NCBI GenBank assembly: GCA_030625775.1
Contig: DAOUQC010000005.1
Coordinates: 1-64,000 of the forward strand
Direction of reading: 5' to 3'
DNA: 64,000 nt
Origin: Verrucomicrobiota bacterium
GTDB lineage: Bacteria > Verrucomicrobiota > Verrucomicrobiia > Verrucomicrobiales > DEV007
In this document: positions 34,476 to 43,972 of the stretch, piece by piece
Position numbering within the stretch: the first letter of the stretch is position 1
Layout of the letters: each line of letters begins with the position of its first letter
The notes under the pieces: generated by a model
What the model was told of the DNA's origin: nothing
The model's database searches: none
The model's input: only the letters and a program-made list of their open reading frames with translations
Position numbers and translations under genes: made by a program

Positions 34476-35786
34476 TTAGCCTGAATAAAACATGCCGGCG
34501 ATGCTTGCGGTCAAGAGGCTGGCGATGGTTCCACCGATCATGGCTTTGATGCCAAGGGCCACCAGAGTGGGGCGTTGTTTGGGGGCCAAACCACCGATGC
34601 CGGCGAGTTGAATACCGACTGAACCGAAGTTGGCAAATCCGCACAGGGCGAAGGTAGTCACAAAAATGGTTTTTCCACTTAAGTTGCCATTGTGCATGAG
34701 TTCGCTCATCTGCTGATAGGCGATGAATTCATTGGTGACCGTTTTGATGCCGAGCAACTGTCCGACTTCCAGCGTGTCTCCGCCGCTCACCCCAATGGCC
34801 CAGGCGAGGGGGGCAAAGAGAAAGCCGAGTAAAGCTTCCAGGGACAGGTGGTCAAAGGTTCCCTGGCTGACTTGCTGAATCCAGGAATCGACCAGGCCGG
34901 TTTTTGCATCGCTGCCGATGAGGACGAGGTCGCCAAACCAGCCGAGAAAATAATTTACCATTGCAATCAGGGCGATGAATACGATCAGCATGGCGGCTAC
35001 GTTGATGGCGAGTTTGACTCCCTGGGTTGTGCCGCTGGCAACCGAGTCCAATAAGTTGCTGCCCATCTGGTCACGGGAAATTTTCATCCGAGTGTTTACT
35101 TTTTCGGTTTCGGGCAGCAGAATTTTTGCTACCAGCAGAGCGGCGGGCGCATTGATCATCGAGGCGGTGAGCAATAGTTTGGCAAAGCGTTGTTGTTCGA
35201 GGGGGTCGTCCCCGCCCAGGATGCCGACATAGAGTGCAAATACACTGCCGGCGATGGTTGCCATGCCCCCCGTCATCAGCGCCATGATTTCCGAACGGGT
35301 CATGCCTTCGATATAAGGTTTGATCAGCAGGGGGGCTTCGGTTTGGCCGACGAAGATGTTGGCGGCGGCGGCCAGGCTTTCTGCGCCGGATAGATGCATC
35401 AGTCTTTTCATGACCCAGGCAAAAACCATCACAATTCGTTGAAGGATGCCGAGGTAATAAAGGGCAGAGGTGATGGCCGAAACAAAAATGATGGTCGGCA
35501 GTAATTTGAAGGCGAGTCCGTAATGGCTGACGTCCAGAAGGTCACCAAATACGACGCGGGAACCGGCTTCGGTGAATTCAATTATGACTAGAAAGAGTGA
35601 AGAGATCCATCCGATGACTGATTCGAATCCTGGAACTTTGAGGGTCAAGACTGCGAGCATGAATTGCAGCAACAGCCCGCTTAAAACGAGTCTCCAATTG
35701 ATTTGTTTGCGTCCACTGCTCAGCAGGAAGCAGAGGGCAAGCAAGATGGAGACTCCGAAGAGTCCTCTGAAAATGTGATCCAACAT
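34476..35786 (-). CDS. Concentrative nucleoside transporter (NupC/CNT family)
   Basis: A 436-residue inner-membrane symporter for nucleosides with about 10 hydrophobic segments. The CNT signature GQTEAPLLIKPYI lies near residue 147, LPTIIFVSAITSALYYLG near 95, and the C-terminal ALCGFANFGSVGIQLAGIG carries the second conserved half (NFGS). GGMATIAGSVFALYV is also typical. These proteins couple nucleoside uptake to Na+ or H+. It is convergent with the secreted-protein gene at 34376 and 48 bases downstream of the AsmA-like gene, so it may share that transcript. Confidence 0.93.
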   Translation of the reverse strand: MLDHIFRGLFGVSILLALCFLLSSGRKQINWRLVLSGLLLQFMLAVLTLKVPGFESVIGWISSLFLVIIEFTEAGSRVVFGDLLDVSHYGLAFKLLPTIIFVSAITSALYYLGILQRIVMVFAWVMKRLMHLSGAESLAAAANIFVGQTEAPLLIKPYIEGMTRSEIMALMTGGMATIAGSVFALYVGILGGDDPLEQQRFAKLLLTASMINAPAALLVAKILLPETEKVNTRMKISRDQMGSNLLDSVASGTTQGVKLAINVAAMLIVFIALIAMVNYFLGWFGDLVLIGSDAKTGLVDSWIQQVSQGTFDHLSLEALLGFLFAPLAWAIGVSGGDTLEVGQLLGIKTVTNEFIAYQQMSELMHNGNLSGKTIFVTTFALCGFANFGSVGIQLAGIGGLAPKQRPTLVALGIKAMIGGTIASLLTASIAGMFYSG

Positions 35787-35834
35787 TATGAAGGGGTTTG
35801 GCGGGCCGGATTTAACTGGTGGTCGTGCTGGAAA

Positions 35835-37301
35835 CTATTTCAACAGGGGAATCAAGGAGTTGAGTAACTTCTTTCCAGTATCAATCGTTCCGGAGGGGTC
35901 ACTGAGCATTTTTTTTGCTGCATCAGTAGCCTGGCCGGGAGCATCGTTCACCAGGGTGTCAATCGCGGCACCGGTCAGTCTTGCGGTGAGATCTTCTTTA
36001 GGTTGATCGATGCTTCCACTGATCACCAGCGGAGTCCACAAAAACCCGTCTCTGGCTTGGGTGAATACTTTTTGCTCCGCACCGGGTATCCAACGCAAGG
36101 TGCCGGGGGTTACGCCCAAACGGAACTGCCCTTTTTTGATTTGTCGATTTTCGAGAACAAAAGAACCTTCCAGCCGGGTGAGCCCGTCGGACTGGATAAC
36201 GAGCTTGCTGATTTCGATGTGCTCACCTTTTTTTACAAAATCGGCACTGGCTTTGTGCAGGGCGAGGCGTTTAAAACGCTGCATTTTGGTGTATTGGGCA
36301 ATGAGTTCCAGAATTGGCAGACCTTCAATGACTCCGTCCTTCAGTTGGAGACTGCCTTTACTGGTCAGGCGATTTTTTTCCTTGGGATTTCCCCGGATGG
36401 TGAAGTCTCCATGCAGCGAACCGGAAAGCTTCTTTTTCCACTCGGGGGACAGGAGTTTTTTGGTGTCCAGGTTGCTGAGTTGCAAGTCGAGGTTTAACTC
36501 GGGACGGGGGCCCAGCTGGATATCTCCAGAGCCACTGATTTCTGCTGTATCATAAAACCCCAGGGCTGCCTGATTGATAAAAATTTCGTTGTGGTTCCAG
36601 CGGGTTTCGAGCTGTCGGATTGTCATGGGAGGGAGATTGCGGACAAAAAGTTCACCATTACGTCCAGTGATTTCCCAGGTGCCAGCAGCAGCCAATGGGC
36701 GTGAACTGGTTTCTACAGAAGTCAGGGCAAGGTGTTGAATGTCTTGTTCGTCATGGAAGGCTAGATTAGTGGCATCGATACGGATTACACCGATTTTGGC
36801 ATGATCGGGAATCCATTTTTTCAGCCAGTTGGGAGCCGATGCGGAGGGGGTATTTTCAGCAGGCTTGGCTGCTGTGGCAGAAGAGGCCAGTGCCGGATGT
36901 TTTTTTGAAAAGTGGAGAGAGGCCTGGTTGATACGGACTTCGGGGATTTGCCATGCGGAATTCTCTACACCGTTGAATGAGGCGCGCAGTCCGTCCACTT
37001 CCATTTTGGAAAAAATGGCTTCAGCATCACCGCGTGCCTGCCAGCCGTCAATGTAAACGGTGGAGCCTTCCCAGCGCAGTTGTTTCAATTCAACATCGGC
37101 GTGCAACTTTTTCTCAGCAGCGGTGATTAATTGATCTCGAAAGGCATCACTTTTGAGATAGCGTATCACTGCGCCTTTGATTCCAAAAACCCCGACAAAA
37201 ACAATTACAGCCAACAGACCAAAGGCCATGAGCAGCCATTTCAGGCCTTTGGATGGCTTGCCGCCGCTTTTTTTTCTTCTATTTTGTGATTCCTTGCCCA
37301 T
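35835..37301 (-). CDS. AsmA-like inner-membrane/periplasmic protein
   Basis: A 488-residue protein with a basic cytoplasmic head (NRRKKSGGKPSKG), one transmembrane helix at about 23-45 and a large periplasmic beta-rich domain. The C-terminal third has the AsmA-like alternating pattern (LQLKDGVIEGLPIL, then FVKKGEHIEISKLVIQSDGLTRLEGSF). AsmA-family proteins bridge inner and outer membranes and move phospholipid. This one is short compared with TamB or YhdP. A Pro/Ala/Ser segment near 155 may be a hinge. It is divergent from the ABC transporter gene, with 92 bases between starts. Confidence 0.75.
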   Translation of the reverse strand: MGKESQNRRKKSGGKPSKGLKWLLMAFGLLAVIVFVGVFGIKGAVIRYLKSDAFRDQLITAAEKKLHADVELKQLRWEGSTVYIDGWQARGDAEAIFSKMEVDGLRASFNGVENSAWQIPEVRINQASLHFSKKHPALASSATAAKPAENTPSASAPNWLKKWIPDHAKIGVIRIDATNLAFHDEQDIQHLALTSVETSSRPLAAAGTWEITGRNGELFVRNLPPMTIRQLETRWNHNEIFINQAALGFYDTAEISGSGDIQLGPRPELNLDLQLSNLDTKKLLSPEWKKKLSGSLHGDFTIRGNPKEKNRLTSKGSLQLKDGVIEGLPILELIAQYTKMQRFKRLALHKASADFVKKGEHIEISKLVIQSDGLTRLEGSFVLENRQIKKGQFRLGVTPGTLRWIPGAEQKVFTQARDGFLWTPLVISGSIDQPKEDLTARLTGAAIDTLVNDAPGQATDAAKKMLSDPSGTIDTGKKLLNSLIPLLK

Positions 37302-37341
37302 TTTTTTCTAGCTTTAACTCGTCATGGCCGAACATTTTTAG

Positions 37342-37355
37342 TAGACATGTGTCTA
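37342..37355. promoter_or_regulatory. Inverted repeat in the AsmA-like/ABC divergent promoter
   Basis: TAGACA (37342-37347) and TGTCTA (37350-37355) separated by two bases. It sits centrally between divergent start codons at 37301 and 37394, a place where an operator could control both genes. No matching regulator gene is adjacent, and a 6-bp arm can arise by chance. Confidence 0.25.
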
Positions 37356-37393
37356 AAATCCCAGACTGACAAAACCTCAACATAACTCACGCT

Positions 37394-39115
37394 GTGCTCG
37401 AACTGAAAGATATTTATTTCTCCATAGAAAAGAATGATGAGGAGGTGCATCTCATTGATGATGCCTCTTTGAAGATTAACCCCGGCCATTTCATGGCGAT
37501 TGTGGGGCCTTCGGGCTGCGGTAAAACGACTTTGCTCAAGGTGATTGCGGGTTTGAATGTGGAGAGTAAGGGCAATCTTTACTGGAATGGCAGGGATTTG
37601 TCGGAGGATGGCGACCTCGAACCGTCGGAAATCGGCTATGTGCCCCAGTTCAGTATTGCCTATGAGTTGCTGACCGTAGAGGAAAGTATCAGGGGCGCGA
37701 TACGTTTGAGAGTTCGAACGCGCGGTCGGGCTGCATTTCGTGATTTGCTCGAAAAAGTCATGGAGGATACCGGGCTGACTGCGATCAGGGGGCGACCGGT
37801 TAGAGTGCTGTCGGGAGGGCAGCGCAGGCGGTTGTCGCTGGCGTTGGAATTAGTGACCAATCCTGTTCTATTGTTGTGTGATGAAGTGACAAGTGGACTA
37901 GATCCCAAATCCGAGCAGGAAATTGTCAAGCTGCTGCACCAGTTGTCACGCAATGCCGGGCGCATTGTTATCAACGTGACCCACAGTCTCGCCAATCTTG
38001 ATCTGTATGATTCGGTATTGGTATTGCATGAAGGCAAGGTGGTGTATCACGGGCAACCGAGGGCATTAGAACATTATTTCAGTGTCACGATTGCCGAAGA
38101 CATCTATCCGCGTCTGGCGAAGCGGGAAAGCAGTGACTGGGCTGAATCTTGGAAAAAACACCGTGCTAATTATTACGAGGCTCTGGACTCTGCTTCCCAA
38201 GTTGCTCCCCAGCCTGGTGGCGGCCTCCCTCTGGATGGGGCGATTACAGAGACGGCGGCGATGCCGGGCTTCATGGCCCAGTTTATGACGCTCTTGTTTC
38301 GTCGTTGGAAACTATTTCTCCGTGATGGCGGACAGTTGTTTTTGCAGGTGGCGATTTTGATTGGTTTTCCGACCTTGGTGGTGGTTTTTGCCCTGGACGG
38401 TATCGAGCCGATCAAAAGTTTGACGGAAAGTATTGCAGCGAACCCGTTGGAGGAAGCGAAGCAGCAGGCTGAGATTTTCAAAAATCATCTGAAAACCGGA
38501 GGGTTGATTTCTGGATTGATTATGTTCCAGGTTATTTTGCTGACCTTGATGGCATCGAACAACTCTGCTCGTGAGATTGCCGGGGAAAGGCAAATTTATG
38601 AAAAAGAGCGCTTCGGGGGTTTGAGCCCACTGAGTTATCTTGCCAGCAAGGTGGCTTTTCTTGGTTTCCTGGTGGTTGTGCAATCAGTTTGGATGGCAAT
38701 TTTTGTGCAGAATATCTGTCATTTGCCGACAGCAAATTTCCCTATGCACCTTGCCCTGCTGCTGGCGGTCAATGCTGCGATGACGGCTATTTGCCTGGGA
38801 ATTTCCGCGATGAGCAAAACGGCGGAGCAGTCTTCCCTGCTGAGTGTTTATCTGGTGGGATTCCAACTGCCACTTTCCGGAGCGGTGTTGGCACTGCCGG
38901 CAGCTGCCGAGTGGCTGACAAGGCCGTTTATCTCTGCTTACTGGGCCTGGTCAGGCGGGGTTTCTTCGCTTGAGAGCAAGGCTTTAGGTGCCGTTGACCA
39001 AGTGATTGATACCTCAATTCAAGCTTCCTGGCTGTGTTTGCTGGTGCTACTGATCCATTTTGCGGCAGGTTTGTTTGCCGCTTATATCGGAGTGAAAAAA
39101 AACAGGTGCTTGTAG
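37394..39115 (+). CDS. ABCG-type ABC transporter (ATPase fused to ABC-2 permease)
   Basis: A 573-residue half-transporter with the nucleotide-binding domain first, as in the ABCG/White family. Walker A GPSGCGKTT is at 38-46, Q-loop VPQFSI near 84, signature LSGGQRRRLSLALELV near 139, and Walker B LLLCDEVTSGLDP near 158, with the H-loop in NVTHSL. Residues about 300-570 hold six hydrophobic segments of an ABC-2 permease. It starts at GTG 37394. ABCG half-transporters act as dimers, so one gene can form the whole pump, probably an exporter for lipid or hydrophobic compounds. The substrate is unknown. Confidence 0.9.
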   Translation: MLELKDIYFSIEKNDEEVHLIDDASLKINPGHFMAIVGPSGCGKTTLLKVIAGLNVESKGNLYWNGRDLSEDGDLEPSEIGYVPQFSIAYELLTVEESIRGAIRLRVRTRGRAAFRDLLEKVMEDTGLTAIRGRPVRVLSGGQRRRLSLALELVTNPVLLLCDEVTSGLDPKSEQEIVKLLHQLSRNAGRIVINVTHSLANLDLYDSVLVLHEGKVVYHGQPRALEHYFSVTIAEDIYPRLAKRESSDWAESWKKHRANYYEALDSASQVAPQPGGGLPLDGAITETAAMPGFMAQFMTLLFRRWKLFLRDGGQLFLQVAILIGFPTLVVVFALDGIEPIKSLTESIAANPLEEAKQQAEIFKNHLKTGGLISGLIMFQVILLTLMASNNSAREIAGERQIYEKERFGGLSPLSYLASKVAFLGFLVVVQSVWMAIFVQNICHLPTANFPMHLALLLAVNAAMTAICLGISAMSKTAEQSSLLSVYLVGFQLPLSGAVLALPAAAEWLTRPFISAYWAWSGGVSSLESKALGAVDQVIDTSIQASWLCLLVLLIHFAAGLFAAYIGVKKNRCL

Positions 39116-39273
39116 GGATAAGAGAGGGGATGTCTGTTTTTTTGAGCTGGCAAAATTTATTTCTAGCTGGATCCGCTTGCCGAGTTGACTCAAAAACTGC
39201 TGATTGATTCCCAAAAAATACAGTCGGCAGATCCCACTTAAGAAAGGGCCGCAGAGGGAAAGAGGGCTCCGCG

Positions 39274-41322
39274 TTATGAGCGGAATTGCTTTTCAAGCAC
39301 AAACTGGGAGCGGATTTTTTCTTCACCTTCTTTGGGTCGCCGGAATCGGTTCGAAAGAGTTTTGTTCAGGATGCGGGCTTTGACATTGTCGCGCCATTGA
39401 AGCTCAAAAAAGTCGCGGAGTTGTTTGTTTAATTTGCTATCCAGAATGGGGAAAACCGTTTCGATCCGGCTGTCAAAGTTCCTCGGCAAAAAATCGGCAG
39501 AAGAAAGATAAACCAGCGGGGAATCTTCATTCTGGAAAATAAACATGCGGGAATGTTCGAGATATTTATCAACGATACCGATAGCCTCGATGCTTGGGGC
39601 GGGACTCTCGGGGCCGGTGATCATTGAAAACATGCCGCGGACGATCAAGCGAACCTTGACCCCGGCGTTGGCGGCATCATAAAGCAGGTTGATGGTTTCG
39701 AGGTCGGAGAGGTTGTTGACCTTGATCGAAAGGCCAGCGGGGATTCCTTTCCGGGCATTAGCCATTTCAATTTGAATGCGTTTGCGGATGAAGTTACGCA
39801 GATTGAAGGGGGCAGCGACCAGGTGTTTTAATTTAGGTGCTTTGTAGGTGCGTTCAAAAAATTCAAAGATGGCACTCGCGTCATCACCGATCTCGCAGTT
39901 TGCAGTGATCAGCAAGTGGTCTGAGAATACTTTGGCGCTCAGCTCATTAAAGTTGCCCGTTCCCAGAGCGGTGTAGCGGCGCAATTTTCCGTGTTCGCGG
40001 CGGCTGACGAGGCAGAGTTTCGAGTGGACCTTGAGCCCCTGCACTCCAAGAATAACACGCACGCCGTTTCTTTGATATTCGTTGGCCCAGGCGATGTTGG
40101 CACCTTCGTCGAAGCGTGCTTGAGGCTCGACCAGGATGGTGACGTCTTTTCCATTGTGGGCGGCGGCCATCAGCGCTCTGGCGACAAAGGAGTTTTTTGC
40201 CAGTCGGTATTGGGTGACCTGGATGCTTTGAACCAGAGGATCCATGGAGGCTTCACGCAGGAAATCAATAAAGATGAGGAAGCTGTGGTAGGGAATGTGG
40301 AGCAGCAGGTCTTTTTTCTTCAAGGCGGAAAAAAATCCTTCTTTGATGATTCGCTTTAGCCTTTTTGGAGCGACTTTTGCAGGGGGAGGGTAAAGAAGAT
40401 CGCTGCGGCCCAGTTGTGGGAAGTCAATCAGGTCCTTACGGTTATGGTAGCGGGCACCGGGGTAGAGGTTGTCTGATCCTGACAGGTTTAATTTTTTGTT
40501 CAGCAGGCGGAGGAACTGGGGTGGTATGGTGGCGTCATAATTAGAGCGGACCGGGAAACCTCCCTGGCGCGCAAGCAGACCTTCCGCAACTTTGTCGTAG
40601 ACGGAATCGGTGAAGTCGTCATCAAACTCGAGTTCTGAGTCGCGGGTGAATTTGATCGCATACGATTCAAAATGATCGTAAGGCAGGTGTAGGAAAATTT
40701 CTGATAATCCATAGCGGATGATGTCATCAAGATACATGATGAGAGTCGTTTTTCCTGATTTTGGCAAAACCACAAACCGGGGCAAGTCGCCTGGGATTTC
40801 AATGATGGAGTGCGCAGGACGGCCGGTATTGTTTTTTTTCGTGAGCCTGACCGCCAGGTACATCGGGTTGTCCTTGAGTTGAGGCAGTTTGGCGCTGGTT
40901 TTGAGCATGATGGGCATCAAGCGCGGTGCTACATTGTCTTGGAAATACTCCTTCAACCACACCTGGTGTTTTGCGGGAACTGTCCGGTTGTCAATAACGT
41001 GGATATTTTCGTCTGCCAGATTTTTAATGACTTGAGTGTAGGCTTTGTTGAAAGACTGGTTTTCCCGGGCAACGATCGCGTTGATTTGCCTGAGGGTTTC
41101 CACTGGATTCGGGATGTTGAGTTCCCGGTAGCGATCCCCCAGAGTGGCGAGTCTTTTCAAGGTGGCGACGCGGACGCGAAAAAATTCATCCAGATTGGAA
41201 GAGTAGATTCCCAGGAATTTGACCCGTTCGAGGAGGGGGACTTCCGGGTTGGCTGCTTCCTGGAGAACCCGTTCATTAAAAGACAGCCAACTGATCTCTT
41301 TACTGCGGAAATGGTTATGCAT
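39274..41322 (-). CDS. ppk1: Polyphosphate kinase 1
   Basis: Reversibly transfers the gamma-phosphate of ATP to inorganic polyphosphate. The 682-residue length is normal. The N-terminus SWLSFNERVLQEA and FLGIYSSNLDEFFRVRVA are PPK1 signatures. IPYHSF follows. The autophosphorylated His is in GLKVHSKLCLV (near residue 433), and the ATP-binding region includes QARFDEGANIAWA and YTALGTGNFNELSAK. It is 143 bases downstream (in transcription) of the aldolase gene, separated from it by a strong terminator, so it is probably expressed on its own. Confidence 0.96.
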   Translation of the reverse strand: MHNHFRSKEISWLSFNERVLQEAANPEVPLLERVKFLGIYSSNLDEFFRVRVATLKRLATLGDRYRELNIPNPVETLRQINAIVARENQSFNKAYTQVIKNLADENIHVIDNRTVPAKHQVWLKEYFQDNVAPRLMPIMLKTSAKLPQLKDNPMYLAVRLTKKNNTGRPAHSIIEIPGDLPRFVVLPKSGKTTLIMYLDDIIRYGLSEIFLHLPYDHFESYAIKFTRDSELEFDDDFTDSVYDKVAEGLLARQGGFPVRSNYDATIPPQFLRLLNKKLNLSGSDNLYPGARYHNRKDLIDFPQLGRSDLLYPPPAKVAPKRLKRIIKEGFFSALKKKDLLLHIPYHSFLIFIDFLREASMDPLVQSIQVTQYRLAKNSFVARALMAAAHNGKDVTILVEPQARFDEGANIAWANEYQRNGVRVILGVQGLKVHSKLCLVSRREHGKLRRYTALGTGNFNELSAKVFSDHLLITANCEIGDDASAIFEFFERTYKAPKLKHLVAAPFNLRNFIRKRIQIEMANARKGIPAGLSIKVNNLSDLETINLLYDAANAGVKVRLIVRGMFSMITGPESPAPSIEAIGIVDKYLEHSRMFIFQNEDSPLVYLSSADFLPRNFDSRIETVFPILDSKLNKQLRDFFELQWRDNVKARILNKTLSNRFRRPKEGEEKIRSQFVLEKQFRS

Positions 41323-41410
41323 GGGAAAAAATAGGGGAAGGAAAGAGGCTCAACATAATGTAGTGGAGATAGTGGGGGAATCGAGAGTTTTATAGGGATG
41401 TGGGAACAAA

Positions 41411-41437
41411 AAAAAGCCCGGCCTGAGCCGGGCTTTT
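41411..41437 (-). terminator. Rho-independent terminator after the aldolase gene
   Basis: An 11-bp perfect stem (AAAAGCCCGGC at 41412-41422 with GCCGGGCTTTT at 41427-41437) with a four-base loop. On the minus strand it ends in a run of nine T, 29 bases after the stop of the aldolase gene. The GC-rich stem and long T tract make this the clearest terminator of the window. Confidence 0.92.
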
Positions 41438-41465
41438 CAAGATTTAAAATCTACCTGGTAAGGGA

Positions 41466-42500
41466 CTACACGTCGCCGTAGATTGATTTTCCGCTTGAGA
41501 GCAGATCGTCGCAGGCCTGGGCTATACGGGTGGCCATGTTTTCTTCGCCTTTTTTGAGATAACTGCGCGGGTCGTAAACTTTTTTGTTTCCCACTTCACC
41601 GTCTATCATGAAAACGCCTTCGCAGTTTTGCATCATGTGGCTGGCAATAGGACGGGTGAACCAGTATTGGGTGTCAGTATCGACATTCATTTTGATCACG
41701 CCGTATTCGAGTGTCTCGCGGATATCTTCCAGAGTAGATCCTGATCCACCGTGGAAAACGAGGTCGAATGCAGCTTCTTCACCGTATTTTGCGATCACCG
41801 CATCCTGTCCTTCTTTGAGGATGGTGGGTTTCAGTTTGACCGAACCGGGTTTGTAGATGCCGTGAACATTGCCGAAAGTCGCGGCAAAGGTGTAACGACC
41901 GATCGGAGACAGGGCTTCATGCACGGCCAGCATGTCTTCGGTGGTGGTGTAGAGTTTTTCAGCGGGAGTGTCTTCGGTTCCAGCGGCTCCGTCTTCTTCT
42001 CCACCGACCACGCCGGCTTCTACTTCGAGAATGATTTCATTTTCGACACACTTGGCGAGGTATTCTTTCGAGATCGCCATGTTTTCGTCCAAAGGCAGTC
42101 CCGAGGCATCGAGCATGTGGTTTTGGAAGAGATTGTTTTCTCCGCGGGCGCGTCGGGCTGCGGTGGCTTCGATCAGTGGATCCAGGAATTCGGGAGCAAC
42201 GTGTGGCTGGCAGTGGTCGGTGTTCAAGGCAACCAGAACGTCGTATTGTTCTGCCAGGCGGTGAGCCGCTTCTGCCAGAATGATGGTTCCGAGAGTGGCA
42301 TTTTTGTGGTTCAGACCGGAAGCAAACTGCCCGGCTCCAGTTGAGAACTGGATGATGCCGTCAGATTTCTGATCGGCAAAAGCTTTGAATGCTGCATTGA
42401 GCGTAGGAATGCTTGAGCAATTGATGGCGGGATAGGCGTAATTACCCTCCTGCGCGGCGTCGAGCATTGCGGCGAACTGTTTAGGTGTTGCGATTGGCAT
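41466..42500 (-). CDS. fba: Class II fructose-bisphosphate aldolase
   Basis: Zn-dependent cleavage or formation of fructose-1,6-bisphosphate in glycolysis and gluconeogenesis. The 344-residue protein has the expected zinc and substrate residues: LNTDHCQPH (catalytic Asp and Zn His), ILEVEAGVVGGEEDG (Zn-site Glu), FGNVHGIYKPG (Zn His) and VFHGGSGST (Zn His), with NVDTDTQYW near the end. NYAYPAINCSS at the N-terminus matches class IIA enzymes. A strong terminator follows, and no coupled gene is present. Confidence 0.95.
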   Translation of the reverse strand: MPIATPKQFAAMLDAAQEGNYAYPAINCSSIPTLNAAFKAFADQKSDGIIQFSTGAGQFASGLNHKNATLGTIILAEAAHRLAEQYDVLVALNTDHCQPHVAPEFLDPLIEATAARRARGENNLFQNHMLDASGLPLDENMAISKEYLAKCVENEIILEVEAGVVGGEEDGAAGTEDTPAEKLYTTTEDMLAVHEALSPIGRYTFAATFGNVHGIYKPGSVKLKPTILKEGQDAVIAKYGEEAAFDLVFHGGSGSTLEDIRETLEYGVIKMNVDTDTQYWFTRPIASHMMQNCEGVFMIDGEVGNKKVYDPRSYLKKGEENMATRIAQACDDLLSSGKSIYGDV

Positions 42501-42720
42501 AGTGCCGCTTGCTTACTCGTGATGAGGGGCTTTTGCAAGTGGAAGAGTTGGAGAAAGGGGGAATGAAAGTGGGACTTTGTCCAATTGCGCACTTACCTGA
42601 TGGGGAGGGTTTTCATATCTACCGAGGGAAGACGCAGGCTGATTCAGGTCGATATGCAATTTTGCCATTCGGCTAATCCCTCAAGCACCAACGGTGCCAA
42701 GTGGAAGCGGGCTGTCAGGC

Positions 42721-43932
42721 TCAGGGGTTGGCAAGTTTCCACAAGTGGCCATCGCTGCGAACATAGATGGCCTGGCCGGACAGGGCGGCGGTGCCGAGGA
42801 CGGTTTCCTTCAAATCGATCTCGCTGATGACTTTGCCTTCACTGGCTCCTATTTCAACGCATTGCCCCAGTCCTTGTTCATTAAAAATAAACAAGTTATT
42901 TCCAGAACTTACGGGAGATCCGGAAAAAGGCCCTTTGAGGCGCAGTCGCCATAAACGTTCACCACTATTACGGTTGGCGCAGGTGAGAACGCCGGCTCCG
43001 TTGATCACAAAAATTTTATCTCCCACTATGAGTGGTGATGCGGTGCCCGGTCGCTGTTGTCCTTCATTCCAGAGTTTTTTGGGATCTTCACCTGTAAGTT
43101 TGGAAGTCTGGATAGCGGTGAGTCCGTTCGACGGGATGTAGAGTTGGTCTCCGGCAGCGGCTCCCGAGGGAATGGTCGCGGCTCCTTTGGTGAAGTTCCA
43201 GATTTCACTACCGGTGGCGGGCAGCACTCCCAGCACGCCTTTTGACGACTGCAGGGCGACGATAACCTGGTTTCCAGCTTTCAGGGCCACCGGGCTGGTC
43301 CAGTTGGCGGCCTTGGGGCGGGCGATTTTCCATTCATTGACTCCGGATTCAAGATTGAGGCCGGCGGCAAAGGAATCGCTGTCATTTTCAATCTGAACAA
43401 TCAGCCGTTCGCCTGCTACGATGGGGGAGGAGGCCAGGCCGAGGGAATTGGAGGCATTAGGGTAGTCGAGGGTCAGGCTGCGCATCCAAAGCAGGTCACC
43501 GTCGAGGCTGAAGCAGTAGAGGTCATTCGAAGAAAACAGGGCGTAGACGTGTTTGCCGTCACTGGCAGGGCTGGGAGCGGCGACACAGGTTTTGGATTGA
43601 GTCATGGTTCTCCCGGTCGCCCAGAATTGCCGGTGCCAGCGAAGAACTCCGGTTTTTTGGTCAAAACTGTAAATGTGAAGTTGCCGTTGCTCGGGGCCGC
43701 TGGCGCAGGTGACGATCACATTGTCACCGACGATGATGGGGCTGGCCAGGCCACGGCCGGGAAGCTCGGCGCTCCAGGCAATGGAGTCCTGGCTCAAAGC
43801 AGTGGGAGGATTGGCCCCATCGATGTAGCCGTTGCCGTTGGGGCCGCGGAATTGCAGCCAGTCGGCCTGGGCGGAGGGGCTGGAGGTCAGCAGGATGGTT
43901 AAGAGGGAGCTGAGGGCAAAAAGTGTTTTCAT
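42721..43932 (-). CDS. Secreted PQQ-like beta-propeller protein
   Basis: A 403-residue exported protein. The ATG at 43932 gives a signal peptide (MKTLFALSSLLTILLTSSPS); the frame open further upstream runs into the neighbouring gene's coding region and is rejected. The mature protein starts DWLQFRGPNGNGY and carries repeated propeller blades (LHIYSFDQKTGVLRWHRQF, LYCFSLDGDLLWM, VLGVLPATGSEIWNFT, GVLTCANRNSGERLWR). The WxxxRGPxxxG start is typical of PVC PQQ-like proteins, which often lack real cofactor and may bind other ligands. It follows the HEAT gene by 40 bases on the same strand. Confidence 0.87.
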   Translation of the reverse strand: MKTLFALSSLLTILLTSSPSAQADWLQFRGPNGNGYIDGANPPTALSQDSIAWSAELPGRGLASPIIVGDNVIVTCASGPEQRQLHIYSFDQKTGVLRWHRQFWATGRTMTQSKTCVAAPSPASDGKHVYALFSSNDLYCFSLDGDLLWMRSLTLDYPNASNSLGLASSPIVAGERLIVQIENDSDSFAAGLNLESGVNEWKIARPKAANWTSPVALKAGNQVIVALQSSKGVLGVLPATGSEIWNFTKGAATIPSGAAAGDQLYIPSNGLTAIQTSKLTGEDPKKLWNEGQQRPGTASPLIVGDKIFVINGAGVLTCANRNSGERLWRLRLKGPFSGSPVSSGNNLFIFNEQGLGQCVEIGASEGKVISEIDLKETVLGTAALSGQAIYVRSDGHLWKLANP

Positions 43933-43972
43933 GACGGATGGCGAATGGTGCTCAGAAATGGGGTAGGGTGGG

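Noticed and set aside
39236-39275. Possible hairpin after ppk1
   Set aside because: The stem has a mismatch and there is no T tract on either strand.
42585-42954. Plus-strand frames in the aldolase/propeller gap
   Set aside because: They run into the opposite strand of the propeller gene and show no codon or motif support; the gap itself (220 bases) holds nothing I can name.
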